Made by a program: the position numbers and the translations under genes
Notes under the pieces: generated by a model
The model's database searches: none
Told to the model about the DNA's origin: nothing
What the model saw: only the letters and a program-made list of their open reading frames with translations
Shown: positions 10,682 through 22,310 of the stretch, one piece after another
Layout of the letters: the number at the start of each line of letters is the position of its first letter
How positions within the stretch are numbered: position 1 is the first letter of the stretch
Source of the DNA: Isoetes taiwanensis
Lineage: Eukaryota; Streptophyta; Lycopodiopsida; Isoetales; Isoetaceae
Reading direction: 5' to 3'
NCBI GenBank assembly: GCA_021234155.1
Contig: JAJEKV010000011.1
Span: 2,172,001-2,236,000 of the forward strand
DNA length: 64,000 bases

Positions 10682-11021
10682 AAGATAGTAGAGAACATAG
10701 TTAACATAAAAGTTTATGTGATCTTACAAGGTGCTTTCACAATAAAAACACCTAACATAGCTCACAATATGGAATATATAACAAGGATATGTTCAACTTA
10801 TAGACTGTTATACACATGTGTTAGTCGCCATACAATATACGCACATGTTGGACATATTTGGAAGCTCAAAGAAGAAGGTAAAATATGTCATAGTATAATC
10901 ATAGAAAGATAAATTAATACGTGAAGCAACAACAATTGAGATTTGGAACCATCGTGTTGTAGTTTGAAGATATAATTTTGAATCGACAAGAAGTATAGAA
11001 TCTAGAACGCACGTTTAATTC
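10682..11021. other. no recognisable gene
   Basis: AT-rich, short frames only. Confidence 0.3.
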
Positions 11022-12445
11022 TAAAGAACATGTAACGGGAGGCTGAACGGGACGGGCTATGGCGGCTAGGGCGGCGGCTTAGGCCGCGCCCCTTCTTGAA
11101 CTCGAGGCAAAGGGTGGGCCTTGAGAAGGGGTGCGGGGGCTCTTCACCACCCGCCATTCCAAAGCGGCGGCTTTGGTATTGCAGCTGGGCATCGGAGTTC
11201 CTGTTTCGTTTGGAGTATGGCAGAGCACAAATGCTTCGTGATTTTGTCCGGAGGTTCTACTGGTAAGTTAGATGAGCTTTCTTGGCATGTATTTCAGCTC
11301 GTGGAATAGCAGAAGGAATCAGCATGCTACCGCACTCACTGTGGTATAGCAGAGGGAAATAGCACTTTCGGGCATGTGCTACCGCACTCATTCGGGTTTT
11401 CAAGGCCCCCACACATTGCGAGTTGGGCCCGGGCCGATTTTGATCGCATTTTGTTCACCGGCTTCGTGTTGCTTGTCTTGGCTCATCGGTTTTCCAACGA
11501 GATTGTAAATGGATATACTCTCGGGCGATGCGTGCACCTTGGCACCTATTCTGAGCTTTCTGGTCGATTATATTATGAGTTACCCTTTGTGCTTTTTGCC
11601 CCCCATCCCGGCCGGGAAGCTTGGCATCTAAATCGAGAGAGGTCCGTGGCTGTTGTCATTAAATCAAGATTTCTAAGCGGGGTAATCCAGTATGGAGTCC
11701 CGGGTTGTCTCATTGCTTTGCATAGAGCCGCCGCTGAATCAATAACCCATGTAAGGGCATTAGCGGTATGGTTAAGCGGTGGACCCGGAGGCCCCACCGC
11801 TCATTAATTTTGGGGGAAGAAGCGGAGGCTACCTCCCTTAGTACATGCTGGAAAAGTGAGGGAACTCCATCTAGTAGCTCAAAATAATTGGATTTCTGGC
11901 CAAGTTAACGCGCAGGGTTGAAGCCTGCTTGCTGCTGTTGCTGTTCTTACATCTTTCGGGGGTGGAGCATAGGTGATTATTGATTCATCATCAACGAGAA
12001 CTCTTCTTTTGATGCCAATGGAATAGGCCTCATCGGTTTAAATTTCTTGATCTTGAGCATACGGGCTTCAAAGCTTGATCTGGTCTTGAAGGACAACAAC
12101 AACTTTTTGGCATTGGAGCAGATGCAAAGGGGTTCAGGAAACTGAGGAACCCTGCTCCTGTAGTACAGCTTTGAGCGGGAAGAGGGCGATCGCTTTCTCT
12201 AGTACTGCATAGGAATTTGTTAGAGGTCCCCATAGTACTTGCTTTTAGAGGGAAGAAGTTGAGCAGGGCTTCCAACGGAATACTGAACATTTTTGTATCT
12301 AAACTACTGTCATCATAGTTGTTATGGGTTAAATTCTTCCTATCTGGCCCTTTGAGGGGTCCTAATAAGGTTTCTGTACCATTCATTGTTATTAATATAA
12401 AAACTTGCCTTCAAAAAAAAAATAAAAAAAGTAAAGAACATGTAA
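11022..12445 (+). mobile_element. poly(A)-tailed retroposed insertion of unknown parent
   Basis: The 14-bp sequence TAAAGAACATGTAA occurs at 11022-11035 and 12432-12445. The enclosed 1.4 kb ends in an A-rich tail (from about 12412). Together these are the marks of target-primed retroposition on the plus strand. The insert starts GC-rich, unlike its surroundings. A 143-codon frame at 11376-11807 and a short one opening MAEHKCFVILSGGSTG at 11219 are visible, but neither has a domain I recognise. It lacks reverse transcriptase, so it was probably mobilised in trans: a processed transcript, a chimera or a truncated element. Confidence 0.7.
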
Positions 12446-12454
12446 GAGATTCAC

Positions 12455-12496
12455 CTGAAATGGGGCTTCAGCATTGAAAACCTCATAACGACTCAT
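12455..12496 (-). other. possible short coding exon
   Basis: A 14-codon stretch MSRYEVFNAEAPFQ runs into CAG|GTGAAT, a good donor. No partner exon was found downstream; the retroposed insert begins right there and may have disrupted the gene. It could easily be chance. Confidence 0.12.
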
Positions 12497-12499
12497 TGA

Positions 12500-15090
12500 A
12501 AAAGGTTTTACAGACAAACACGAAGTTTGTGTATCACCATATGAGAAACTTCAAAATACATATTATGACTGCCCAGAGTTTACATATCATGATACGAGTT
12601 GAATATGTTGCAAACAACTCAAACAAGCTGGGAACGAGTTGAATATGTTACATAAGATAACAGGCTGGTCGATTCAAGCAAAATAGAGTGCTTGAAGCGT
12701 TATTGCTGATGTCTTCATAATACAACGCCCTCATAATTCCAAATCATGTAACATTCTGCGAAATATGGATACAAGAACTTTCAAAGGACATCTGCATAAA
12801 ATGGACTGGATCTTCATTCCTGTACTCTATGCTACTCTATGTCTTTATAATTAACTTGGAGATTCGATGGCACCTGCACAAAAGCAATGAGAATTTCCTT
12901 CATTTTGGTGGCTGCCATATCGTCATAGGCAGCATTACATAGTGACACAAGTTTGCTTCACAATTCTGCATCATGGTACGAGTTGAATACACTGCAAACA
13001 AGCTGCGAATGAGTTGAACATGGTGCACAAGGTAAGAGGAGACCAATCAGATAAATAATAGCTGCTGACTGATTTTCCAAGTTATCATGTGTTTAAAAAA
13101 GACAATCACTATATGCTGCAGTTCAGATAACATGGAATGGACCAGTGAGTATTTCATGAGTTCTTCATTCTTTATTCAAAACTGCAGTGTCTATTTGCTC
13201 TCCACATTCATTAACTGCATACAATAGTAAAGTTCATAGGCTCTTTCGTATTGCTTGGAAGAAAGAATAGCAGATATGTGTGAGAACTTGGTTTTACTAC
13301 TTTGGCAAAAAGCTTGGTCTACTTCAAATGGCCCTCCATGAGATCCAAACAGACGCATAAGATGATTGCCTAGAATTTCAACTGATTCAAGTCCTTGGTA
13401 ATGGGATGTCTTTCTAGTCCATATACTTTAGGCCACGAAAATTGATGCGTTGAGCAATTTTTGGTTACCTTCAAGAGACCTTGTGATGCCGAACATTAGA
13501 CTATGAAGCTGATTAAATGAGCAAATTTGATGAAATCAACCTCAAAGAATGCACCAAGAATTCTTCAGCTGTCAACGAAGACTGCAAAAGAAAAGGAAAA
13601 AAATATGGATCAGTTGGTTTCCACAGATGAGAAGTATTATTACGGTTTCTAGGTTGCATTGGTCCCCTGCAGATAGGCCGATTTTGCTGAAGCAAGACAA
13701 AAACAGAGATGCATATGGTATGAGTTAGCCCCAGAGGCAAAGCAACGGAAGTTTTCTTGTTTTCCCCCCTTAGGGTTCGCTGGTTTCACTGAAGCATGGC
13801 CAAAGAGCTGGTCCTTTCGATGTAAAGACAAAGGAATAAGAAGCAAGCAATTTGAATAGGAAACAATAAACAAAAACAGAGTAAAGAAGAAAGAGAGAGT
13901 CAGGTATCCGACATTTTGATGCCTAATGTTTGATGCACATAATTTTTCCTTCCCCTCCAAAAAGAAATCATTGTACTAAACCAAATCAAAAGACAAGAAT
14001 GAAGAGCATAACAAAAGCTATGATCTCATACCAATATGTAGTAACAATGGACTCTGCCAACAAGAAAAATCGAGAAGACAATAATCCAGAGGACAAAAGT
14101 TTTGGGGTTTGATGCATATGAATGCAGTATTGATAACAATAGCCGTTAGATTGTTTAAGCTAGTCAAAATCAATGTACCAAAAATGACGCACTCTAGAAA
14201 TACTATTTAGTATGTCCTTACGAATACGACATCAAAATCATGGGAAAACGTATAAAACTACAAAAAAAAAAAAATTATTATGCTAGAAATTTGAGCTGCT
14301 GAAGTTTAGAGCTAATTCTGGATAAAATGGAGGAGTTTCTTATTTTTTTTTGCTCAATCTTGTTGCTGGAGTTTCTTTCAGATTTATCTTTGATTTTTCT
14401 TCTGTTCTTGAAGTTTCTCCTTGGTATCTCTGATTTCTATAGTTTCTTGCTTTCCAGGTAGTAGAAGAGAGGCATTGTACTGTGCCTACCTATGGTGCTT
14501 GTATCTGACATCAAAAAACTCCATTTACATTGTAAACTAAAGGACATATATGGATATGTGTCTGTCAGAAAGATGATGCTTCAAAAACCTCAGCGTTTGG
14601 TTGACGATGGAATGCCGTGATGAAGGTTTAGATCTTATCTGGTAGCAGAAGCAGGGAAAACCTGTTACTGCATGCATTTTTGGTAAGGTACAAAGGATCT
14701 GTAACTGTTTCTAGCAACATAAATCTGCTAAACTTTGGATCAAGCTGTGGTCTAAAAATCATTATGATAAAAAAAAAGCTGAAAGAAAGAATTATTTGCT
14801 TGAAATGAAATATGAGAGGCTTAAGTTGCAAAATGATCCTCAATTTGGAGCATATTATTAAAATCTTGGAAGAATATGATGCCAAAGGTGATGCCATAGA
14901 GGCAAAATAAAATCTCACTCTAATATGGACAATAATAACTCTAAAGTCTTCTCTAGAGTTGCTAAACCTCAGTAGTAATAAGTATGCTGGTACAGTGTAC
15001 AGTTGTATAGGACAATTGAATACTGTCCCGGAGGACACAATTGAGTTCGTGCATCTATAACCTCCTAGAGCTATGACCCCAACAAGCCAC
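12500..15090. other. no recognisable gene
   Basis: AT-rich sequence with repeated local motifs (for example CGAGTTGAATATG near 12600 and again near 12980). The 136-codon minus frame at 14628-15038 is low complexity and unconvincing. Nothing else was recognised. Confidence 0.35.
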
Positions 15091-15099
15091 GGGCGTCGT

Positions 15100-17550
15100 A
15101 TTCAATAACTCATGCAACGGCTGGCCAGGCACTAGTAACAGAACATACCACACTCGGATATGGTCAAACACTGGGAAGATCTAGAGGGCATGACATTCAT
15201 CTTCAATGACGCCCTGGTGGCAACACTGACAAAGCCTCTATTCCCGTGCTTCCCGAGTCCAATGCCCTATCTCAATGCGGAGACGATGTGCACCCGTGCG
15301 AATGGAAGATATAAGTCTGCGCTTCTTCATGGGCAAATGGGTGTACAAGTACTAGTGTGGGCCTCTCGTGAGCCTAGGGTTGACTTGCTGCTGATACTGT
15401 GCCAGCTTAACGTGCATTAGAGCATCTGCATCCCAGAGCTTGTGAAGGAAAGTAGCATCTAGGTATAGCTTTAGTGCATTGTGATCCTTCTTTGTCCGTA
15501 CCTATACGCATCTCTTTGCCTGTACAATCCAACGTGAGAACCACTGAGCTTGCTTGAGGCTTTGAGGCATTGGGGACCCATTGCTACGGCCAAAACAAGG
15601 TTGGGAAAACGTGTATCATCCATAGCGACCACCTTCTGGAAGTAAATAATATGGCGTTCCAATGCAGCCCATTGAAGGGGTAGAAAACCTGTCTCCTGGA
15701 GTAGGATCTGGTATGGAACTATGGACTTTACCCCAAGGGCTCGTGCCAAGAAGGCTTTCTGCACCTGCTTGAGATCATTCCAGGTGGTGAGGGATATCAC
15801 CAGACCCACACTTCTGCCCCATACAGGAGGACCGGCTCGACCAAGACCCTAAACAAGTGCGATTGGTGGCCCCAGGCATACAACTCTGCCTTGTGGCTAT
15901 TGTTCTGCATGGCATATAGTGCTTCCCAGCCCGCCGTGACCCGCAACCTGATGGCAGCATCCTAGTGGGCGGGAGTAGAGAACTCGATCCCCAAGTACTT
16001 GTAGGTCGGAGCCACCTCTACATCTTGTCCCCGATAAGTGAATGAGGGAAGCCTTAGCTGACGGGATGACGAGAATAGAAGCACCTTACTTTTGGCCAAG
16101 TTAACTCGCATGCCAGTGAATCAGTAAAAAGTGTCAAGAGCATCCAGGTGACGTTGCATGTCCCCTGGAGTATAAGCCAGGAGGTTGACATCGTTAGCAT
16201 ATATGAGTTGCTTGTGTGATGCATGAGATGGGCGCCCGCACCTTCGTGCTCAGAAAGTCAATCTTCCAGCTGGTCAATGTATAGGCCAAAGCAGGGATAG
16301 GTTCAATACTGTATACGTTTTATACTCAATACGTAATATTCGAATGATATGGCACAAATTTGATGTATAATACGTCAAAAATACGGCAAAAAAAATTTCC
16401 GGCGTCGGGAATTTTTTGTGTAAGCGAAACCTTCAGTTTTGCTTATGCGAAACTTTTTTCGCATAAGCGAAACTGAAGGTTTCGCTTACGCGAAAAAATA
16501 AATAAATAAATAAATAAAAAAAAAATCGCGTAAGCGAAACCTTCATAAATAAATAAATTTTTGCGTAAGCGAAATAGCTGTTTCGCTTACGCGAAAATTT
16601 AAAAAAAAAAATTGAAAAAAAAAAGTATCCAAAAAAGTTTTGCGTAAGCGAAACTGAAGGTTTCGCTTATGCGAATTTTTTTTTCGGCCCGCGAGGGAAA
16701 AATACGTATTTTACCTAAATATACATATTTTTGGACTTTATACGTCCAGAAAAATAATTTCGTACGTACAGAACCTATCCCTGGGCCAAAGAGTGTGGGG
16801 GAGAGTGGGCAACCCTGACGTACTCCAATACTACTGATTACCGGCTGTCTTGATGATGTGATACGGCCTGAGCATGCCTCATATAGCCTATATATTGCGT
16901 TCTGCAAGTCAAAGGGGGTCCCCAGCTGCCGCAATCTATCTCATAACTTGTCCCGGGGCACTGTGTCAAAAGCTTTTGCGAAATCCATGAAACAACAGTA
17001 CAGGTTTTGTCGGCGATTCCTGCAATCCTCAATCAGTGTGCGCAGAGTGAAGATATGATCAGTGGTGGAATGCCTGGGCCGAAAGCCTGCTTGTGAGAGA
17101 GCTCGCACATCTACTTCTTCTGCCCATATTGTCAGTCGCTACTCAAGGATGTCAGCCAACAGTTTTACAAAGAGAGAGCTGACTATAATAGTGCGATACT
17201 TGGCTGGGCATTGAGGCTCCACTGCCTTGTATATGGGCACAACTCTACTACACTGCGGAGGGAAGCCTTCTTGCAATGCATTATTGAATAGTGCCGCGGA
17301 GCACGAGGCACCGGGCACCCGAGGCCCCAATCCATTTCAAAAGTTCACTTTGCATGCCATCTAAATTTGTTTGCCTTCCCATTAGCTTGGCGTTGCGGTG
17401 CCATGATGACACCCTCCCTCCCCATGATGACCGTGAGCCGGGCCCATTTGCGGATCGTAAAGTTGTTGCAAGTACTGTACCCATTGCTCCGAGGTGATGT
17501 TCCCTGTGGACTGTACGGCCTTGGAAATATCTTGCAAAGTTCTTTATGAG
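15100..17550 (-). pseudogene. LINE ORF2 copy, interrupted
   Basis: Non-LTR reverse transcriptase on the minus strand, from the same family as the copy at 27-31 kb. 17550-17480 carries a frame reading EQW-x-QYLQQLYDPQ. Then come the RT blocks YRTIIVSSLFVKLLADILE, CCFMDFAKAFDTVP (motif A) and SSIGVRQGCPLSPTLFG. After a 492-bp insertion the catalytic loop appears as YANDVNLL, so the first aspartate of the usual YADD is changed to asparagine. The C-terminal block WNDLKQVQKAFLARALGVKS lies at 15790-15730, and degraded zinc-region sequence reaches about 15160. Several frameshifts and the N substitution show it is dead. The endonuclease and ORF1 are missing, so the copy is 5' truncated. Confidence 0.85.
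16292..16783. mobile_element. hAT-like non-autonomous element, 492 bp
   Basis: The terminal inverted repeats CAGGGATAGGTTC are flanked by an exact 8-bp target duplication GGCCAAAG (16284-16291 and 16784-16791). CAGGG ends plus 8-bp duplications are the hAT superfamily signature. The interior has many copies of GCGTAAGCGAAAC in both orientations, forming hairpins, plus TACGT motifs and an AAAT microsatellite. There is no transposase. The element splits the LINE between the GCPLSPTLFG and YA(N)D blocks. Its ends match those of the 28.8-kb element at 31586-60360, in reverse orientation. Confidence 0.9.
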
Positions 17551-19030
17551 TAATTATGAATCGGCTGTTTTTCGTGTCACTGTATTCAAAGATTTCTTAT
17601 AGTAGTTAATAACATGTTTTTGGCGGCACTCGAAGCGGCACCACTGAGAAACCCCAGGGCAAAAAATTACCCGTTTTAAACAAACACCCAAAAATCGAGG
17701 AATTTATGACTACCGACGGTTTACATGATATCTATCTTTTTGTGTATGTGCCCATAATATAGCTCAAGTGGTATGCGAAGGTATCCTTTGAGCATCTAGG
17801 TTATGTATCTAGATGATGTTGTTGCAATGCATGATTCCACAACACAATTCCTCAACATTGAAGTTAGATCACCACGTAGGAACTTTTAGCTTGTGATAGA
17901 ATGCCAAAGCTCAAGATAGTTGATATATATTCACCAAGTAAGGAAATTTGGTCTAACATGGCACACTTGTTTAGAGAGTGAAAAGCATTATTTATTCAAC
18001 CAAAAGAAATGAAAGATATTTGCCTATAGAATCTAGTAATTGCATGCTCAACAAGGTTCGATAAGCAATCAACTATTTTCGGATTCCAACGATCTTGAAA
18101 GCATAGTAGGATACTTGGAGAAACTCAAGGGAATCTTGGTGAGATATCCTTGGACTCTGGCTTTACCTTTATAAGTTTTATTCTTGATATATTTACTCAT
18201 GTGCGTACTATATCCCTATAGCGTGCAAAACTTTATGATTGTTGGCCAATAGTTCCATGTGCTTTCCATTTTGTGGAGGGACTAGTATTTGTATTTGTAA
18301 TCACAAGAGTTTTAGTATTTGAAATCATCAAACTCAGTCTAGCATATGTCATCTTCAAGGAAATATTCAATTCTTAGAAGAAGCTTGTTGTGGCTTTTAA
18401 AATTGCATTCAATTCTTATCTTCTACTAGATTGTAAATTGATAAAGAAAGATAAGCTCGTTCCTTTTCTTTCAAATGAAAGCCACGGTCCAAAAGACATT
18501 GATAGAGCACATAATAGAGCATATAGAACATTTATCTTCCAAAATTAAAAATACCATCCAAGGCTAGTCGTTGGCTTGAAAGAATAGGTGCTGCTAGAAG
18601 GGTAAAATATTAGTTTGACAAAATACTCATGAGTATATAACATACAATACAATAACATACCAGTGATGACTTTATCATCCTCTAGTTGCTTCTAAACTAT
18701 AGAAATGGTGGCGATTGTTTCCTATTTTTCCAACATTTTTATAGAAACGAATTTAGTAGAATTGGTGTTTTACCATAAAATTGAGGTTTTTACTGTAAAA
18801 TGTCCATTAATTTGGCGAATTTACTATAATTGGGATGCAATATTATCAAATTTTGGCGATTTTATGTTCTTTAGCGTACGCATCCTAGTAAACCATCGAA
18901 TCCAGATTTTAAAAAATGGTAAAATATAGCAACTTTACGAAGTTTCATACCTTAAAGTCATCACTGTAACATACAATAGGATAAGATGATAGATTCACAA
19001 GTCTCATATACAAGGTAGTTGTATACACAA
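17551..19030. other. no recognisable gene
   Basis: AT-rich. 17757-17770 has an A-box-like TAGCTCAAGTGGTA, but no convincing B box follows. 18200-18290 is a diverged copy of 21370-21460 (shared motif GATTGT-GGC-AATAGTTCCATG). Confidence 0.35.
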
Positions 19031-19036
19031 GATATA

Positions 19037-19472
19037 TCACTTCCCAAAAATAGATTTTAACCACCAAGAGCCCTTGTCATCCATTGTTTGATCTTCAGCT
19101 CCATCCACATGGTTTGTCTTTCGAAGGGTATCCACATCATATATAATCCTGCTCCTTAGCCTACTCCACAAGTTCACAATAAGTCTCCTCTTCCAAAGCT
19201 GGCTTATGTGAAGGGATCTAAATCAAAGACAATATCAGACATGAAAAAAAAATGGAGATAGAATTTACCACAAAATAATATAAAAACCAACAATTCAGAA
19301 CAATCAAGTTCTAAAAGGAACTAAGTACCCATAGAAATTTTAGCAAAATACCGAGTAGAAAACATGAAAGGAATTTCACCACACAAGAACTAAGAGGACT
19401 ACCAAAAGTACCAAAATACATAGCATGAAGTATTGAAAAACTCTTACCCAAATATATCTTCTAGAGGTATCC
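19037..19472 (-). pseudogene. TIL: lipocalin (TIL) pseudogene
   Basis: 19217-19037 aligns base by base with exon 2 of the intact copy at 23.3 kb, including the acceptor and the sequence for the final GSWW-KS-FGK. It has an in-frame TAG within the LVE-AKEQ region and a small insertion that shifts the frame. The last few codons of exon 1 (SRRYIWV, near 19470-19448) and its donor survive, separated by the expected intron. Everything upstream of that in exon 1 is replaced by LINE sequence at about 19473, so the 5' part was lost by insertion or deletion. It lacks the lipocalin core and cannot work. Confidence 0.85.
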
Positions 19473-19830
19473 TTAGTGGAAAGTGATATCACTGACCCAT
19501 ACTTCAACTCCGTATAGAAGCACTGGCTCTGCCAACACCATAAACAAGTGCGATCGATGTGACTAGTCATAAAGCGTTGCTCTGTGATAATTGTTCATTC
19601 TGCATTGCACAGTAAGCCTTCCAGCCTACCGTCACTCATCGCCTAATAGAAGTATCCCAATATGTGCCAGTAGTGAACTCCACTCCTAGATGCTTGTACA
19701 TTTAATCTACTTCTACCTTTTGACATTGGTAAGTGAAGCAAGGTTGGCTCTGTTGTCTCAAAGAGGACACCAAAAGTACTTTGGTTTTGGCCAACAAGTA
19801 TATGTTTTACCCATGCATGTGTACGGCAAA
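19473..19830 (-). pseudogene. LINE ORF2 fragment abutting the lipocalin relic
   Basis: The DNA matches the part of the LINE at 15800-16080 that encodes the region after the reverse transcriptase core. Shared blocks include the sequence around ACAAGTGCGATCGATG and the AGCATTTGTACAT-like downstream part. No open frame survives. It is truncated on both sides. Confidence 0.65.
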
Positions 19831-20317
19831 TTGTATTGCACATTAAGATTTTTTTAGCCCAGAAAGTTGAGAGCAATTTTTATGCCATATCACATTAGCA
19901 CTATCCAATTAGACATATATCCACAGTGTTACTTTGTTGGGTTGCCCCCAACCACTTCACATTGAATGCTTTTGAAACATGTTTGTTCAAGTATATGACC
20001 TCAAAAATATACACCATACCATTCCTTTGTGGAGTCCTGCGCGCAAACCACTTCAGATTTGATTGAATACATTTGAAACATGTTTATCCATATTTGTTTT
20101 CAAACCATATATAATGCATATACTTTGATTCTATTCTTCGAGATTCTTTGATGTTCCAGTGCATGCACGCCAAGTGTCGAAAAATATTTTTGAGGAACAT
20201 TTTTTGTATTTTCCTGGTTAATATTTATTGAGGAGGAGCCACAGCCACGTGACTCCCCTTGCTCAACCAATCCATCTAAGCCACTTTGCACCCACATTCC
20301 TTAAAAATTATCAAAGC
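19831..20317. other. no recognisable gene; a short direct repeat
   Basis: 19955-20000 and 20050-20090 share CCACTTCA followed by TTTGAAACATGTTT, a diverged direct repeat. Nothing else was recognised. Confidence 0.35.
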
Positions 20318-20442
20318 ACGACATGTGTGCACTTTGCATTTATTGGGGCCATTAATACACTCTAATAACTTGATGAGACATGTGTGCACTTTGCATTTAT
20401 TGCGGCCATTAATACACTTTGCATTTATTGCGGCCATTATTC
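20318..20442. repeat. short tandem repeats of CACTTTGCATTTATTG
   Basis: Three copies of CACTTTGCATTTATTG(C/G)GGCCATTA lie at about 20329, 20387 and 20416. The first two are preceded by GACATGTGTG. They inflate overlapping frames on both strands and are not evidence of coding. Confidence 0.7.
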
Positions 20443-20764
20443 CGACGTCCGCCATAGCCAGACCTGTGCTTGCCCCCTGCATACAAAACTCCGGCGCCAT
20501 TGCAGTCCACAAGGCATTTCTGTGGACCAATGCGGCCATGTGAGCGATGATGAGACAACCCGGCAAATCCACTTCCATTCCATGCATACTTCAAACAAGG
20601 TGCGTGCTCTATATCTCTCATCCCATTCCCTTTCTGGCCCATACGATAGATGGCATGTTGTTTGATTACCATGAGGTTCCCCACATCTATTCTTCAACAA
20701 ATCAAACTAGAATTATTAAACAAATAAATTACATTAAACAAATGAGGCAGAGATAAAAAGATGC

Positions 20765-21046
20765 TCACCGCGTTGACGGCCAAGTGGTTAAGCTAATGGT
20801 TATGGGAAACCCCCGTCCAGGCTCAAAGCCCACTGCCCATCATCGAGTGCAGCTAAATAAACAAAAAGGTCCATCGCGTTGTTAGCCTAGTGGTCAGGCC
20901 ATTGGTTCTGGGCATCACCCATCCAGGCTCAAAACCCACTGACTAGCAATGGATGGCGAGAAAGAGATAATGGCAACCGCGCTGTTAGCCTAGTGGTCAG
21001 GCCATTGGTTCTGGGCAGCACCTATTCAGGCTCAAACCCCACTGAC
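20765..21046 (+). repeat. three tandem tRNA-like units
   Basis: Units at about 20769, 20875 and 20977 share the A-box region GTTAGCCTAGTGGTCAGGCC (degenerate in unit 1) and the B-box-like CAGGCTCAAAACCCACTG. They are spaced 102-106 bp apart. The arrangement suggests tRNA-derived SINE heads that have amplified in tandem. None shows a normal anticodon arm, so I do not call them tRNA genes. Confidence 0.55.
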
Positions 21047-21114
21047 TAGCATCGGGTGATAAAAAGGAGAGGATAAAAGAGAGAAAGGGATACCAGCATT
21101 GGGAATCTCACGGT

Positions 21115-21200
21115 CATCTCGTAGCAACTATTTATCGTATGGGCAAGAGGACACAAGGCAACAATGTGGGTTCAAATCCCGCCTGTTCGGCAATTCATAA
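21115..21200 (+). repeat. tRNA-like sequence with strong B box
   Basis: GGGTTCAAATCCCGCC is a near-canonical T-arm/B box. It is preceded by about 45 bases that could hold a diverged A box (CGTATGGGCAAGAGG). It lies just downstream of the three tRNA-like units but is not the same unit. Confidence 0.4.
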
Positions 21201-21822
21201 ATGCTACCACATGTGGTCTCGCATCCTTGTGAATAGAAACCCATTATTAAGCATGCATTGCATTGACAGGTTGAACGTTAATAGTGGGCCAAACCTCAGT
21301 GGGTTGGAACTAGAGAAACGTTCGCCGCAAGGCCGCCGCGATAAGTTTCTTGTAGAACTAATGTATGATCCCAAATATACCTATTCTGTGCAAAATTTTA
21401 TGATTGTCGGCAAATAGTTCCATGCACTTTTCTCTATGTAAAGGGCTAATATTTGGACTTGTAAGCCACACAATTCTTAGGAGATGTCGCACATTAAACT
21501 AAAGCTTTTTAGAGAACACTTGGTCAATTCTTCGACTTTGAAACTATTTAAATCTTATATCATTTCTAGATTGCAAATTGATGATTTTTTTTTTCTTTAA
21601 TGGATAAAGCATTCTATTAATTTTCATTAAAAGTCACATGACCATATAGCATATAGACACCCTCTTAGACGACCTCTTGCATAAGTTTGAAGAAAGGATA
21701 GCCATAGAGTCAACCTTCAACCTTATAGGTAGTATTGAAGATCTCTAGCTGCCGCTAAAGTTTGATAAAGATCCCTCATACCACCTCTTTCAAGGTAGTT
21801 TGACACTCATGTACATATTTAT

Positions 21823-21918
21823 ATTTTTATATTTTCTTAAACACCTTTCAAGATCATTCACCAGTTGTGTATTTTTATATTTTCTTAAACACCTTTCAAG
21901 ATCATTCACGAGTTGTGT
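21823..21918. repeat. 48-bp tandem duplication
   Basis: 21823-21870 and 21871-21918 are identical except for one base (CCAGTTG versus CGAGTTG). Confidence 0.9.
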
Positions 21919-22020
21919 GCCTGAGGTGTATTTTCCATTGAAGACAATTGCCCTCTTTCTTTTCCACATAATCCATGATAGCCATGCTCTGACTATCTCT
22001 AGATAAATGCCTAAAAGAAT

Positions 22021-22122
22021 CTGATTGGTCCCTACTGAGTTGCCAAATCTTACCTCACACCAGTTTCATACCTGATTGGTCCCTATTGAGTTGCCAAATC
22101 TTACCTCACACCAGTTTCATAC
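22021..22122. repeat. 51-bp tandem duplication
   Basis: 22021-22071 and 22072-22122 differ by a single base (CCCTACTGAG versus CCCTATTGAG). It lies 100 bases from the similar-sized duplication at 21823. Confidence 0.9.
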
Positions 22123-22310
22123 CACTTGCCTATACCAGTTGAAGGTCAACGCATTCTACTAGGCAATGTTCCAGGTTTCATCGCTCACTTTGCACGCAAG
22201 ACATAATGGATGAAAGATAAAGTTGTTTCTTATTCCTTAACCACAGACCCTTGCAGGTTATACCGATCTGACCGTCCCGAACCGTCCGATCTCATTATGG
22301 TTATATCACA

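Larger units (their letters stand above)
21560..22260 (-). pseudogene. LINE 3' relic
   Basis: On the minus strand 22215-22140 encodes pieces resembling CVQSE-(stop)-NLEHCLVECVDLQLV, the zinc-region pattern seen in the relic near 2.35 kb (EHCLVES-ELQ). The frame has an internal stop and two small tandem duplications. No reverse transcriptase core was found. Confidence 0.4.

Noticed and set aside
11376-11807. 143-codon plus-strand frame as a gene
   Set aside because: No recognisable domain and atypical composition. It lies inside a retroposed insert.
11580-11860. Organelle-derived (mitochondrial) insert
   Set aside because: The style of the sequence suggested it, but I could not identify any organelle gene or intron motif, and the poly(A) tail and duplication point to retroposition.
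20276-20700. Overlapping 80-100-codon frames on both strands
   Set aside because: They are created by tandem CACTTTGCATTTATTG repeats and have no consistent protein.
20765-21200. Functional tRNA genes
   Set aside because: A and B boxes are present, but the anticodon arm and acceptor stem do not fold properly.
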